The position numbers and the translations under genes were made by a program. Shown piece by piece: positions 35,039 to 45,887 of a DNA stretch of 64,000 nucleotides; position 1 is the stretch's first letter, and each line of letters opens with the position of its first letter. The notes under the pieces are model-generated. The model was not told where the DNA came from and did not search any database. It saw only the letters and a list, made by a program, of their open reading frames with translations. Origin of the DNA: Capillidium heterosporum (lineage: Eukaryota > Entomophthoromycota > Entomophthoromycetes > Entomophthorales > Capillidiaceae); contig WBMQ01000004.1 in NCBI GenBank assembly GCA_016630905.1, forward strand, positions 1,922,001 to 1,986,000. The letters run 5' to 3'.

Positions 35039-35933
35039 TTTGATGGCTTGAAGTGTTTGTATATCTATCAATGCTACGATACGCCATGCTTTTATACTAC
35101 ATGGGCACACAGACTCCTTATAGTTATACCAGGGACTAGCGCCCTGTTTAAGGCTAATGGTTCATAGTCTAAATCGCTTTTGGGTAGATAGTTGGGTTTT
35201 CAACGTTGCTACACCCGATTCCACAAATTGGGTTATCGAAATTTTAGCAACTAAATTTTAGGGGAAATGCTAATTTTCCAAATGGGTATTATAGAGGGTT
35301 GAAACTATGACTGGCATGAATACGAATGCCATATGCTATATATGTATTTATGTAAAGTGATTCTAATTGCATTCTAGATGGATCGCAGCTAGGTAGATGG
35401 CAACCCATGGCGAGATACCTAACTACACTCGTTTAAACAACCGGGTCTATGGGCATAGTAGACCAGCAGTTACGCCATGTCACATACAGCACCGTAGTCA
35501 GTACAACTTTGCACCGTTGATCCAGTGGGATTAGATATCTGGCTCAATGTCGGTATATCAGACACATGCCATGCTATCCAACCTCGTAGCCTCCACTTTA
35601 GAGTCGCAGATGTTTGTAAACTTACTAGCCACCCATGCAACATCATACTCGTATTAGAAGAGTAGGGTATACAGTGAAAGTTGCATTTCTAGTGTACCAC
35701 CATCTATTTACCCAGTATCGAAATGGTAGCTATGTGGTTTCTTGGAATCATTTTCCTTTGCCACCAGGTATAACTCAAGTAGATGCATGGTTCACGTTGC
35801 TAGTAAAAGGATGGACAAACTACAATAGCATTTCTAAATCCACAACTACGATGCGTAAAAGTTTACTCCAAACTTTATAAAAGGTACAATAAGACAGACG
35901 ATGCATTTATTTACAAATGGTGCAAATGTAAGG
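35039..35933. other. Intergenic region (block B)
   Basis: Counterpart of 21024-21918 with two single-base differences; no gene. Confidence 0.6.
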
Positions 35934-36197
35934 CTAGACATGGCTACAGAAGACGTTGTTTGGGCCCTGCTGCTGGCACTTGGTACCAGGGCCGCACTGA
36001 CGCTGGACGTATTTGCCTTGAGCACAGGTCCAGAATCCACCCGAGTAGTAGTCACAAAACATGGTGCCTTCGATACAGCCGAGGTTGGGGTTGTAGTTAC
36101 GGACCTGGTTGTTTCCAACCAAGCTTCTGATGGAGTTGCCAATGTTGAGGCTGGTGACCGAAGCGATCAGTGCAGTTGCGAAGATGGCGAATTTCAT
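35934..36197 (-). CDS. Small secreted CBM19-like chitin-binding protein (87 aa), block B copy
   Basis: Encodes the same 87-residue protein as 20760-21023: signal peptide, Asn-rich spacer and one six-cysteine CBM19-like module. The TATA box on the minus strand at 36255-36263 is preserved. The transposon lies about 810 bp upstream, beyond the proximal promoter. Both copies look intact, so gene dosage is probably two per genome copy of this locus. Confidence 0.85.
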   Translation of the reverse strand: MKFAIFATALIASVTSLNIGNSIRSLVGNNQVRNYNPNLGCIEGTMFCDYYSGGFWTCAQGKYVQRQCGPGTKCQQQGPNNVFCSHV

Positions 36198-37009
36198 GTT
36201 TGGTTGCTTGGTTGTTTGCTAGTTGGTATACATAACCTTGGTACTATCCAGGCCCTTTATATAGCGGGAATCAACTTGGCACTCAACATTTAACTCCGTA
36301 TCAAGGTGTAATGGCATTTGTGCTGCCGTTGGGTAGCAATGCTTTGGTTTGTAGTGTCGATGGGAAGTCCATCAGATGGGTATCTATATTTAGACTAAAA
36401 CAGCCATATATGTTGAAGAGGCTGTATACAAGTGACTTATCCGGAATCTAGATACAGTGCGGTTCTTTAAATAGACTTTGTATAAAGCCTTACTTAATGG
36501 TGGAAGGCTAATTTGCAAAGTAGAGCTCCAGTACAGTAGGCTATTTTAACATTAGTATATCGAAAATAAAGCTACACATAGGAACCTGTGCTAAAAATAG
36601 CATTTGAGACATTTGTAGCAGTAGAGACGGTGTATTGATACAGCTGTATAGGTGTATATTTAGACGTGAAACCGATTTAGTAAGCCGAATTTAAATAAAG
36701 CGAGCATGTGTTTAACGTGGCCTACATATGGCTGTTTCCATATATGTAGACTAGCGTACGAGGTGTATATAAATTCCTTATTGGTATTTGATTTTATTTC
36801 TCGGATAAAGTCTCGATATTCCATTGCCAGTTTGTAAGGGACTGTTCTAAGGGGTGGGCCAACATAGACAGTCTGAACCTGAGTAAAAGGAAGTGGATGT
36901 TTGGAGTTTGCTCAAAGCGTAGTTGGAAATCCATAACAATTCCGTAAAGTTTGCTACAATAGGATGAGCAAAAATGTATTTAGCTATAAATCTTCATCGC
37001 CAATTCCGC
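36198..37009. promoter_or_regulatory. Promoter-side part of divergent spacer, separated by the transposon (block B)
   Basis: This holds most of the spacer that in block A joins the two chitin-binding genes. It differs from block A by one-base indels at about 36860 (GGCC versus GGC) and 36994 (TTC versus TTCC). The transposon now separates it from the other gene. Confidence 0.6.
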
Positions 37010-37011
37010 TA

Positions 37012-37167
37012 TTACAGAATCAAGTTAATTGAAGAAAATCCAAAAACTTTTGAAGAAAGTCATAAATGAAATGAAGACGGAGTAATTTCCTTTTTAAGAT
37101 GACAAAATTCCAAAATCTTTGAAGAAAATCCACGAATGAGATGAAGAAGGTTCAAAAACTGTCTTCA
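37012..37167. repeat. Left terminal inverted repeat with two internal direct repeats
   Basis: The outer 66 bp match the right end exactly; similarity continues inward to about 37167. Two copies of a motif ending in TGAAATGAAGA or TGAGATGAAGA lie at 37043-37077 and 37112-37150, in the same orientation, probably transposase-binding sites. Confidence 0.85.
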
Positions 37168-37312
37168 AATTGAAAGTTTATGATGATGATGACAAAACCA
37201 ATCTACTAAAGTTACTTAGTATACAAAGGCAAATGTAATTATGACTTTAAAAAATATATATCTACACTTAAAAACATCTAAAATTTTTAAATTCTTTTAT
37301 CTTACTATCAGT

Positions 37313-39287
37313 ATGAAAAATCAACCCAAGTACAACAAAAATAAGCATATACAAAATAAGGCTATAGTAGTCCGCTCTATTCAAGATTCAAATAGTAAAA
37401 GTAATGGGTATAAGTTTAAATTATAGTAATACATTTATTCTAGGCTGTCAAGATAATGAAGTACAACCTGAATACAACAATAATATCCAAAATAAAGCTT
37501 TAATAATCCATCCTACTCAAAGTTCAAGAGGTAGAGGTAATGCTATATAAATACAAGACTATACTGATATATTCTTATAGGCTATCAAAATTTTGAAGCA
37601 CAGCTTGAATATAATGATAATATTCAAAATACAGCTTTAGAAAATAATTCTACTTATATAGTATGTAGTGGAGGTAGCTTTTTAAATAAATCAAAGATGT
37701 ATTAACATAGTTGTTTTAGAATATCAAGATAAAGGAGTTCAGACTGAAGAAAACATACTCCAAACAAACCCATTTTCTATTGCTGAACTCAAAGCTTTAA
37801 ATATGATCCGTAAGACTGTTTTTAGAAAAGAAACATTTAGAGAACTTTGTAACTCAAGTGTTGAGCTTGAAAATGCCTTCTTAGATTACAAAGATAGCCA
37901 AAAAGCTGCTTCCAACAAGCTTACACAGTTCCTAAACATCGCCAAACGTGAGAAAATTAGAGCAGAACTGAATAAACGTGACAATCAGCAACAGAACAAA
38001 AAGAAGGTTAAACTCAGTCCTGAGGCTAAGGAAGAGATGCTCCAAAGGATTGATGATGGAAAAACTACAATGAAAGAGTGCCATAAGTCAACTGGTATCA
38101 ATTATAAATCGATTGCCACTATGAAATATCGACGTCACCAAAAAATGGACAACGCTCAAGAACAAGATGTATCCAAAAAAACTTTAACTGCAAAAGTTGG
38201 CCGGAAATCTATAGTTGATAATAATACATACCTACTGGTCTTTGATATTATTCGAGAAGATCCAACACGTAGGAATTGCGATGTGCTAGCTGAGTTAAAA
38301 GATTATGGAGTCAATATAAGTCGAACCACTCTTTGCAATATATACTCAAAAATGCATATTACGTTCAAGAAGGCATGCGTGGTCCCAAAAAGATGGAATG
38401 ATGAAGATGTCATTATGGATCGAAAAACTTACATAGGTCAAATCAACAACTACGGCATCTATAAGAAGATTTTTATCGATGAAGCAAGCTTCAGTAGGAC
38501 AACCTTTAAGAAATATGCTCATGGACGAACTGAAGAACGAGTAGCAATTTCACCACTGCCTAACAAGGATAGCATCAACTATATAGCTGCGATTTCAGAG
38601 GATGGGCTTGTATATTCAGAAAAGTATAGGAAGAAGACAATGGCTAGTATAACTAAGCAGGTCTTCAAGGAGTTTCTTTTACGCTTAATTGATCATGTCA
38701 ATCGACCTACTGTATGTTATATTTTCGACAACGCTAGTATCCATGGAATTGATGATGACCCTACTATTAGACAAAAGCTAATCAATATGGGTTCAAAACT
38801 ATTAATCCTTCCACGATATTCACCTTTCCTAAATCCCATTGAACTATACTTTAATGCGCTAAAACAACTTGTAAGTTCAAAGCGATCTTATTTAGGTGGC
38901 AAAGCTATTTTATTATCAGACAAACAGTTGGAAACTACCAATACTGATTTTACGAATGCTGACTTGGAAGTATTCATACAGGAATCTGAAGGTGAAGTGG
39001 GTTCGGCACTGCATTGCAAAGGATACTTCGAGCATACAGCTAATTTTTATACAAACTGTCTTGCGTTAGCCCACTTTACTGGTAATCTACTCAAGCCAGA
39101 TATCACTCTGCTAGACGAAACCAAAATTCCAGTTGGATTTGCCCCAAAATTTGAAGCAGCTAGAACTATCAAGGCTAAAAGTAAGCAAGGTCGAAATGGA
39201 GCGATCGAAGGTAATAGTAACCAGAATGAGGAGGGCAAAGGTAATGGCAGCCGAAATGGAGAAGATGAAGAAGGTGAAGAGTTTTAA
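37313..39287 (+). CDS. Transposase of the IS630-Tc1-mariner superfamily, DD37E catalytic triad
   Basis: My model has four exons (37313-37400, 37444-37536, 37581-37664, 37711-39287) and about 613 residues; all introns are phase 1 and 43-46 nt. In the large exon, two helix-turn-helix regions come first (LSPEAKEEMLQRIDDGKTTM and the VGRKSI to SRTTLCNIY region). The DDE_3 catalytic domain follows: D of FIDEASF, D of IFDNASIHG and E of SPFLNPIEL, at residues 226, 309 and 347 counted from the ATG at 37803, or 119 higher in the spliced model. Thirty-seven residues separate the last two, hence DD37E. The protein ends in a charged Gly/Asn/Glu tail. Exons 1-3 and the start of exon 4 are copies of one another. 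If the small exons are not used, an ATG at 37803 gives a 494-residue protein. Confidence 0.85.
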
Positions 39288-39817
39288 AATGACAAGTTAA
39301 TGAAAGGAAACGCTCATTGACTAAACTTGATAACTGAATACATGCCCAAGTTTATATATTTTAAACTTTTGACTTTAATTGTAATAATTATATTTATTGA
39401 TTTATTAGATTTATGGTTATAATCTATAGTAGTGTACTATTTAAACTTTACTTTGAGTTTGGAGTAAGACTCCGAAAACGTATAATTGAATCTAATATAC
39501 AAAGTACTAAGTTGAATAGATCTACTTTGAACGTAATTAAAGAATGTAAGAACAATATATAAGCCATTCCAAATAATTATATAAAGTAAATTTGTCAAAA
39601 AATATAGCTATTTTGAAAGGTTCGAAATTTAACTAATGAAGTGTACGTACTTAAGGTTATATAACCATCCAAGGTAAAGTTGAATTAAATTGCACTATAA
39701 GCTACCAAATATATTGTAATTTTAGGTAAAGTGGCGTTAACACTTCTAATAACTTTCTTCATGTATAAGTTTAGACTTGAAAGTATACATTTATTTATAA
39801 CCTTCTTTTTCTTAACG

Positions 39818-39975
39818 TGAAGACAATTTTTGAACTTTCTTCACTTCATTTGTGGATAATCTTCAAAGATTTTGAACGCTTATCAAAAAAGGAAATCGTA
39901 TTACGTCATTCTTCATTTCATTTATGACTTTCTTCAAAAGTTTTTGGATTTTCTTCAATTAACTTGATTCTGTAA
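39818..39975. repeat. Right terminal inverted repeat with two internal direct repeats
   Basis: Mirror image of the left end. The two motif copies lie at about 39836-39874 and 39911-39945. Outside it, TA at 39976-39977 is the target duplication. Confidence 0.85.
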
Positions 39976-40105
39976 TAATATGCAAAAGATGGAATGGAGG
40001 GAGTATGCAGGAGCAAAATGCCAGCATTTTATCCATCTTTCCAAATGCTATTAAACACAGAACTCCGTCGAAAACAGTGTCAAGATACACTGAAATGAGA
40101 AAAGG

Positions 40106-40114
40106 TATAAAAGG
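40106..40114 (+). promoter_or_regulatory. TATA box of 84-aa chitin-binding gene (block B)
   Basis: TATAAAAGG lies 56 bp before the ATG at 40162 and 129 bp after the transposon border. The core promoter is kept, but everything beyond 185 bp upstream of the ATG is now transposon. Confidence 0.65.
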
Positions 40115-40161
40115 ATGGCAGACGAAGCTGAACTCAAATTACACAAACCTAAGAATCGAAG

Positions 40162-40416
40162 ATGAAGTTCACTATCTGCTCTATTTTACTTATTGCCTCT
40201 GTCACCAGCTTCAACATCGGCCACTCCCTTAAAAGCTTGATGGGTGTCCGTAACTGGAATCCCAACCTCGGCTGTACCGAAGGCACCATGTTTTGTGACT
40301 ACGCTTCAGGTGGCTTTTACACCTGTGCTCAAGGAAAATATGTCCAGCGTGCTTGTGGCCCAGGTACCAAGTGCCAGCAACAAGGTGTCAACAACGTTTT
40401 CTGCAACTATGCTTAA
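40162..40416 (+). CDS. Small secreted CBM19-like chitin-binding protein (84 aa), block B copy
   Basis: The same protein as the block A copy at 19508-19762: signal peptide plus one six-cysteine CBM19-like module. The coding sequence is unchanged, but the transposon sits 185 bp upstream of the ATG. It replaces the distal part of the divergent promoter, so expression may differ from that of the block A copy. Homology with block A continues 57 bp past the stop codon and ends at 40473. Confidence 0.85.
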   Translation: MKFTICSILLIASVTSFNIGHSLKSLMGVRNWNPNLGCTEGTMFCDYASGGFYTCAQGKYVQRACGPGTKCQQQGVNNVFCNYA

Positions 40417-40473
40417 CTTTTTCACATTTATAACTAAATATTTCAAGTTTTAAACATCTTACTATAGCTTTTT

Positions 40474-40901
40474 ATCACTAGGTGCATCTACAAATATATA
40501 TAGCTTTACATATTCAAGTTAAAATAGTTTATATAAATATTTCCACTCATTAATGTAAATATACTTTTGCGAACTGATGCTCTCAAAAGATTGTAAATTT
40601 TTCTATATCTTATACCAATTTTAAGGTAGAATCAAATTTAATTTATCATATATAATGTGCAAATCCTCAATAGAATACTGTACGAACTAAATTTCACATG
40701 AGCCTGTAGTGAGTCAAAGTTTTGATCAATCCTAGTCCATACCCAAACACCAGCTTTTGTTTCCATTTGTCAAGCAAATCCACCAATCATCAAAGTTCAA
40801 ATTCAACTCAAAGTTTCCAAAACTGAGGCAAGAACTAAAAACTCAACTTTCATCACCTATCTAGTACAGTGCTTTCAAAGATTAAAGAACGAGGATATAG
40901 G
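40474..40901. other. Intergenic region between block B and Mago gene
   Basis: About 430 bp of unique AT-rich DNA; nothing recognised. Confidence 0.55.
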
Positions 40902-41577
40902 ATGAGCAGCAACAACGAATCCGACTTTTATTTGAGATACTAGTAAGCTATTTATTACCTTTTCAGATTATTATTGTTTAGTTTTATAGAATAGAATGTG
41001 GAAGTTAACTTTTGTGTTTACATCTAGTACTGGACATAAGGAAAACAACTCGGGCCATGAGTTCTTGGAATTTGAAATTAAAGGTTCTGGAGTGTTCAGG
41101 TATGCCAACAACTCAAACTATAGAAACGACTCATTAATTCGAAAAGAATGTATATGTTATATATTTTTTCAATTTTTAATTTTTATATATTATAGGTTGT
41201 GTAAGTCAACTCATACTTCGGGAATTTAAAAGAATCATTGAGGAGTCCGGTTTGTTAGAGTACATTTTTATTTAGAAAGTATGCTTATTTTGTTGGTGTA
41301 GACTTGACGACAGTAACTGGCCTGAGAAAAACGACTTTGGTAAACAGGAGTTGGAAGTCAAGTTTGGCAACCACCACATCGCCTTTGAAACCTCAAAGCT
41401 GATGGCTTTAGCTGAAGTTAAGGCTTCCAAGGATCCTGAGGGTCTGACCAAGTTCTACTACCTGGTTCAGGACCTCAAGTCCTTTGTCTTTTCCTTGATT
41501 GCCCTACACTTCAAGGTTCGTTTTAAATTTTATTGGTTTTGCTAACGTCAGTTTTGTTATAGATCAAGCCTATTTAA
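40902..41577 (+). CDS. Mago nashi homologue, exon-junction complex core subunit
   Basis: Five exons encode about 150 residues. Exon 1 (ATG at 40902) gives ESDFYLRY; the next starts with [18 protein letters not shown] and includes [10 protein letters not shown] and LIRKE; then come [10 protein letters not shown], the DDSNWPE region with QELEV and HIAFETSK, and finally [27 protein letters not shown] and IKPI. This follows Mago proteins along their whole length. Mago pairs with Y14 and locks eIF4A3 on spliced mRNA; it acts in nuclear mRNA processing and localisation. Intron 1 is about 84 nt, long for this genome. Presence of Mago fits the intron-rich gene structure here. Y14 is not in the window. 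Confidence 0.93.
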
Positions 41578-42506
41578 ATGAGTTGATGGCTGTTGGGCAC
41601 TATTTGCTGAGATTGAGATATCTGTATACCAACTGTTTAATTCACTACCGTAACTCAAAAAGCATAGCGAAGGGATCCCTATAAATTTAAAAGTATTATA
41701 GCCTATACTTTTCCTATATCTTTATACAGCATCTTATTTATCAAAATGGTAAGGTTTATTTTATTTTACCTATAGATATATACCTTCTCAGTAGTTTTAA
41801 GCCAATATAAACGTTGTATTTTAACCAAGCTTGATCGAAACAGACAAATTTAGTCTTACAGTAGATAAGTAAAGCTTTGGAAGGCTAAATGTACTAGTAA
41901 TGGTATATTTATATTAAAGCTATATATTTCAAAGTTGCGCTATCAGTTAAACCATCCTAACTCCACAGTTTAATTTTGAAAGATAGCTTTTGCATCAACG
42001 AATCTTTTTGCTTCATTCGACTACTAGCTACATTCTCGTTTAAGTTCTTACCAGTGTCATAAATATAATTTATAACTTCAAGATGAAAAAGTCAATTTTA
42101 CCTTTGTTTAGTTAAAGCTTAGTTGGATTTAGAAGCAGTTATTTATAGGACAGATATACGTATTTTAATGCCTTAATTAAATCTAAAGGCTGATGCTACA
42201 GATATACTTTTTCTCTATAAGAAAAGTTTATTAAAGATCCATCTAAAAAGCTGTCCAATTAAGCCTATAGCTATATTATTCAACTGATTAGCCTCCTTTA
42301 TACTTGCAATTGATTACAATACTCTATTAATCACATAAAGCCCTTATGTTCTTCCAAATATTCTTCCTGATTGTGATCAAGCCTTCTGCCCGTTGGTCAA
42401 TTTTTATTGGCATGACGGAAGATCCTACACTAAATTTCTGGCACATCTCACCTAATTAAGCCTTATAATAAAGTTTCAAAACTCATCAATCTAAACCTTG
42501 CATAAG
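41578..42506. other. Intergenic region Mago-auxilin
   Basis: About 930 bp, AT-rich, no gene recognised. Confidence 0.55.
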
Positions 42507-45159
42507 ATGGATGACTTGAACGACTTGATATGGACCACCTCTGACAGTAAGACAAACCAGACGAACCAAAATACCAACAAGCCAACCAATGCTTACAACA
42601 GGGCCGCAAATTATTCTCCAACAGCCGCATTTAAGTTTCCTACAAGCCCTCAACCTACCAAACAAAGCTCCAATTCGAATTTGAGCAATGAGATTGATCC
42701 TTTCGCCGGTTTAGTTAGTTTTCAGCCTACCACAAAACCCAAGACTTCAACCACTGCTTCAATTCAACAACCTATACGGTCAAATTCGTTAAATACTGGA
42801 AATAACTATGGAAATGTTAGTTCACCAACCAAGTTTGGTAGTATGAATTTGGGAAGTACGACTGCTAATAAAAGGTACCTTTTTTAAATATATTAAATGT
42901 ACTTATTGGAAGTAGTGGTAATAATGCATTTTCCGACTTTGATTTGAGTTTCTTTGACAATTTGTCTGCACCGAAAGTAAGTTTCTTAATTTTAGATGGA
43001 AAATTTAGTTGATATTCTAATTAGGCACAACCTACTGCTCCATTTCTAACCCCACCTCCAACTAATACCAACAGCTTATTGCCACAAGATGATCCCTTTG
43101 ATTTGTTACTAAATTCAAGTAAACCTCAACTGTCTCCATCTCAGCCACAACCTCCAAAACCCATCGAAATTAAAATGGATTTAGTTGATACTAAATTGGA
43201 CGAAAAATTAGCTGAGCTTATCGACCAAGGTTACGACTTGGAAGCTGCCAAAGTTGCACTGTCCATGACCCAGGACAACGACGTGTTGGAAGCTAAAGCT
43301 ATACTTGACGAAAACCGTAAAGTCGAAGACCAGACCGCAATAAAAAAACTCGATGCCAACTTTAGTAACCTAAATTTCAACCGAACGCCTGAATACAGCG
43401 ATGATGATGACGATGACAACGTTGGGTTCTTGGGATATCGATCGACGCCAACCCATTCGAAAATTGCTACTGAAGCTAAAAATACGAAAGATGATAAAGG
43501 AGCAAAAGCACCTATCAGCTCTCTCTTCGACGACGAAGTAGCTCGAAGCAGCAGCCCAGCCCGATCGGACGTATCTAGTTCTAAAATGAGTGAAGGGTTT
43601 CCAGTGAACAAGGAGCAGCTGCTTAGTCAGGCCTCTGATATCAGTAGCTCGGTGTTCACCGCTGCATCAGCCCTCTTTTCGAGGTCGAAGCAAACTTTTC
43701 AGCAGACGTGGGGTGAGATCAAAAACTCATCCAATACTTCTTCACGCGCCTCCACCCCCAATCAACAACCGACTAAAGGTAAAGGTAAAGGTAAAGGTAA
43801 GGACGACGATGAAAGTGACGATGACTATGGATATACCTATCAGAGCAGCTACCAGAACTTCAGGGATCAGGATTCGGACGACGAACCTAATTTGCACAAC
43901 AACCGTAAGGCTACGAACCTGAAACCTCCCAGCATTGCATCTAAATCCTCGACGCCAAGGACTAGCTCACCGAGATTCGACTTCGATTCGAAGCCAACAT
44001 CAAAACCGAATCTACCACCCCGCTCTACTCCTTCTCCGATGCCACAGCCAGTCCCAGTAGATGAGGCGGTTGCCGATATAAGTCAAATCGAAAGTGCTGA
44101 ACGGCTGCGTCAGGAAGGTAATCGATTATTCAAGTTGGGTCAATTTGCCGACGCCGAATTGAACTACACACAAGCTATAAATCAGTTACCTGGCAGTCAT
44201 CCCAACCTTATCGTTTTATTCAACAACCGAGCCACTTCCCGCAGCAAGAACGGAGACAACCGAGGCACCCTTCAGGATGCCGACGCCGTACTAAAATTGA
44301 TTGGACCCGCCTTTATGAAGTATACGCCAGTATCTGGGGCTCTAAATGGGGGGTTAAAATCCAAATTGAACTTGAGTGACCAAGCTTGTAAGGCACTACT
44401 ACGTAAAGCTAATGCCGCCGAAGGATTGGAGAACTTTGACCTGGCCCACGAAAGTTACCAGAAAGTGTTGGCGTACAATTTATCGGCCAATATCCAAGGC
44501 CAAGCGCTGCAGGGGGTACGCAGATGTAAAGGTGGCAACAATCCAGTTTCAGAGAAGTCAGCCTCGACCAAACCTTCGCTTGTCAAGGTCGAGCCTAGTA
44601 AGGCTGAGGATCTGTTCGCCGACTTCGACACTTTACGTTCCAGTAACGTCAATCTGACGCCGCAGTATGACAGGTACTTGGTTTTTTAAATGTATCAATG
44701 TTTTAATTGTATAACGTTTAGGGAGTTGGCTGATAAATCCAAAGCAGTCCAAGCCCTTCGAGCTAAGGACCAACAGGCGGCTCAGGACGAACAACTTCGA
44801 CTCCAGATCGTAGATACTGTTGAAGCCGACCTTAACCGTTGGAAGCTGGGCAAGGAGGAAAATTTACGGGCTCTACTAGCTTCAGTAGATACTTTGTTGT
44901 GGCCCGAATTGAACTGGAAACCAGTTAATTTAGGCGAGTTGGTTACGACAAGCCAGGTTAAGAAGAACTATATGAAGGCTATAAGTAAACTGCATCCAGA
45001 CAAGGTAATTATTTAATTTCCATTTTTGGCTGTAGACTGATTTTATTTGTAAATTAGCTGAAGGGATCGGTCACCGTACCCCAAAAGTTGATAGCGGCCA
45101 ACGTGTTTGCTACTTTAAATTTGGCTTGGGATTGCTTCAAAGTGCAGAATCAAATTTAA
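42507..45159 (+). CDS. Auxilin-like J-domain protein (Swa2/Ucp7 type)
   Basis: A clathrin-uncoating cofactor that brings Hsp70 to coated vesicles. Domain order is that of fungal Swa2. It opens with a disordered N-terminus holding DPF-type motifs (EIDPFAGL, QDDPFDLL) and DLSFFDNL-like clathrin-box sequences. A UBA domain (DEKLAELIDQGYDLEAAKVA) and a long Ser/Asp-rich linker follow. TPRs come next (RLRQEGNRLFKLGQFADAEL, FNNRATSRSKNGDNRG, ALLRKANAAEGLENF), and a C-terminal J domain carries LHPDK split by the last intron. The protein ends NLAWDCFKVQNQI. At least five introns interrupt the gene; the start at 42507 is the first ATG of the frame. I find no frame breaks. Confidence 0.9.
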
Positions 45160-45887
45160 ATTGCATTGGTGTGATATGAAGTTGATCGATGGAAGTGAGA
45201 TGCTGGTTTTGGGATGGTAAATCTACTTATTAAAGGTTGGCTGGGATGGCATTTTTGTCTTGCTTTTTTGACAACATATAAAACCATTTTGTAGGGTTTT
45301 CCAAATTGGTTTAACTTACAATCGTTTGTTTCGTTAATCATTTCAACTTTTCTTTCTATGTTTATACTTTGATTTGTAAACTACCCTCTCCAAGTAATGC
45401 TATATTTTAAAGAGCATATATAAGTATTGTTAACATGTGGAAGCTTCAAAAGTTACTATTTATTTGATAGAGAGCTACACCTTCTCTAATACATTCTTAA
45501 AACGTTGTTGTTGAGGATCGATATATGTATAGCTTGAATTCAAGTTTTAGTTTAGTAGATGGTTGAAATATAGTTTGCTCAATATAGATGCCAAAACTTG
45601 GAAGTTGACAACACTTTCGGCTTGATGAGCTAGGATACCCTCAAATTTGTCAACACCTGATCGATTCATTTAGACAACTTCCATTTGTTGGCCTTTTATT
45701 TATCCCCTTTAGGAACTACTTTCATAATTCACCAACTAAATAGCTCAATTACCAGAATATTCACGTTGTTGGATTTTAACATCCAATGGTTAAACCTGAA
45801 ATTGGTTACAAGCTCAGCCCTAAAATCTACAACTTTGGACTCCTATCAAAAGCTGGGTTTCTTTCGTAAATAGTTAAAGAGTAAACA
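45160..45887. other. Intergenic region
   Basis: About 730 bp. A 62-codon frame at 45685-45873 has no features of a real gene. Nothing else recognised. Confidence 0.55.

Larger units (their letters stand above)
37012..39975 (+). mobile_element. Tc1/mariner-superfamily DNA transposon (DD37E), 2,964 bp, apparently intact
   Basis: The element starts TTACAGAATCAAG, ends with the reverse complement, and is flanked by TA at 37010-37011 and 39976-39977. Block A supplies the empty site with a single TA at 19946-19947, which proves the borders and the target duplication. Terminal inverted repeats are about 157 bp, perfect for the outer 66 bp. The single gene inside encodes a transposase with a complete catalytic triad. 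The element therefore moved into block B after the segmental duplication and may still be active. Confidence 0.95.
34134..40473. repeat. Inverted segmental duplication, block B (with transposon inserted)
   Basis: This is the reverse complement of 19451-22835, carrying the same three secreted-protein genes, with a 2,964-bp transposon plus a 2-bp target duplication inserted. Taking the insert out leaves 3,374 bp. The 11-bp difference from block A is explained by a 12-bp loss in the Pro-Lys-Pro gene and a net gain of one base in the divergent spacer. Flanking DNA is unrelated to that of block A on both sides. Confidence 0.95.
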
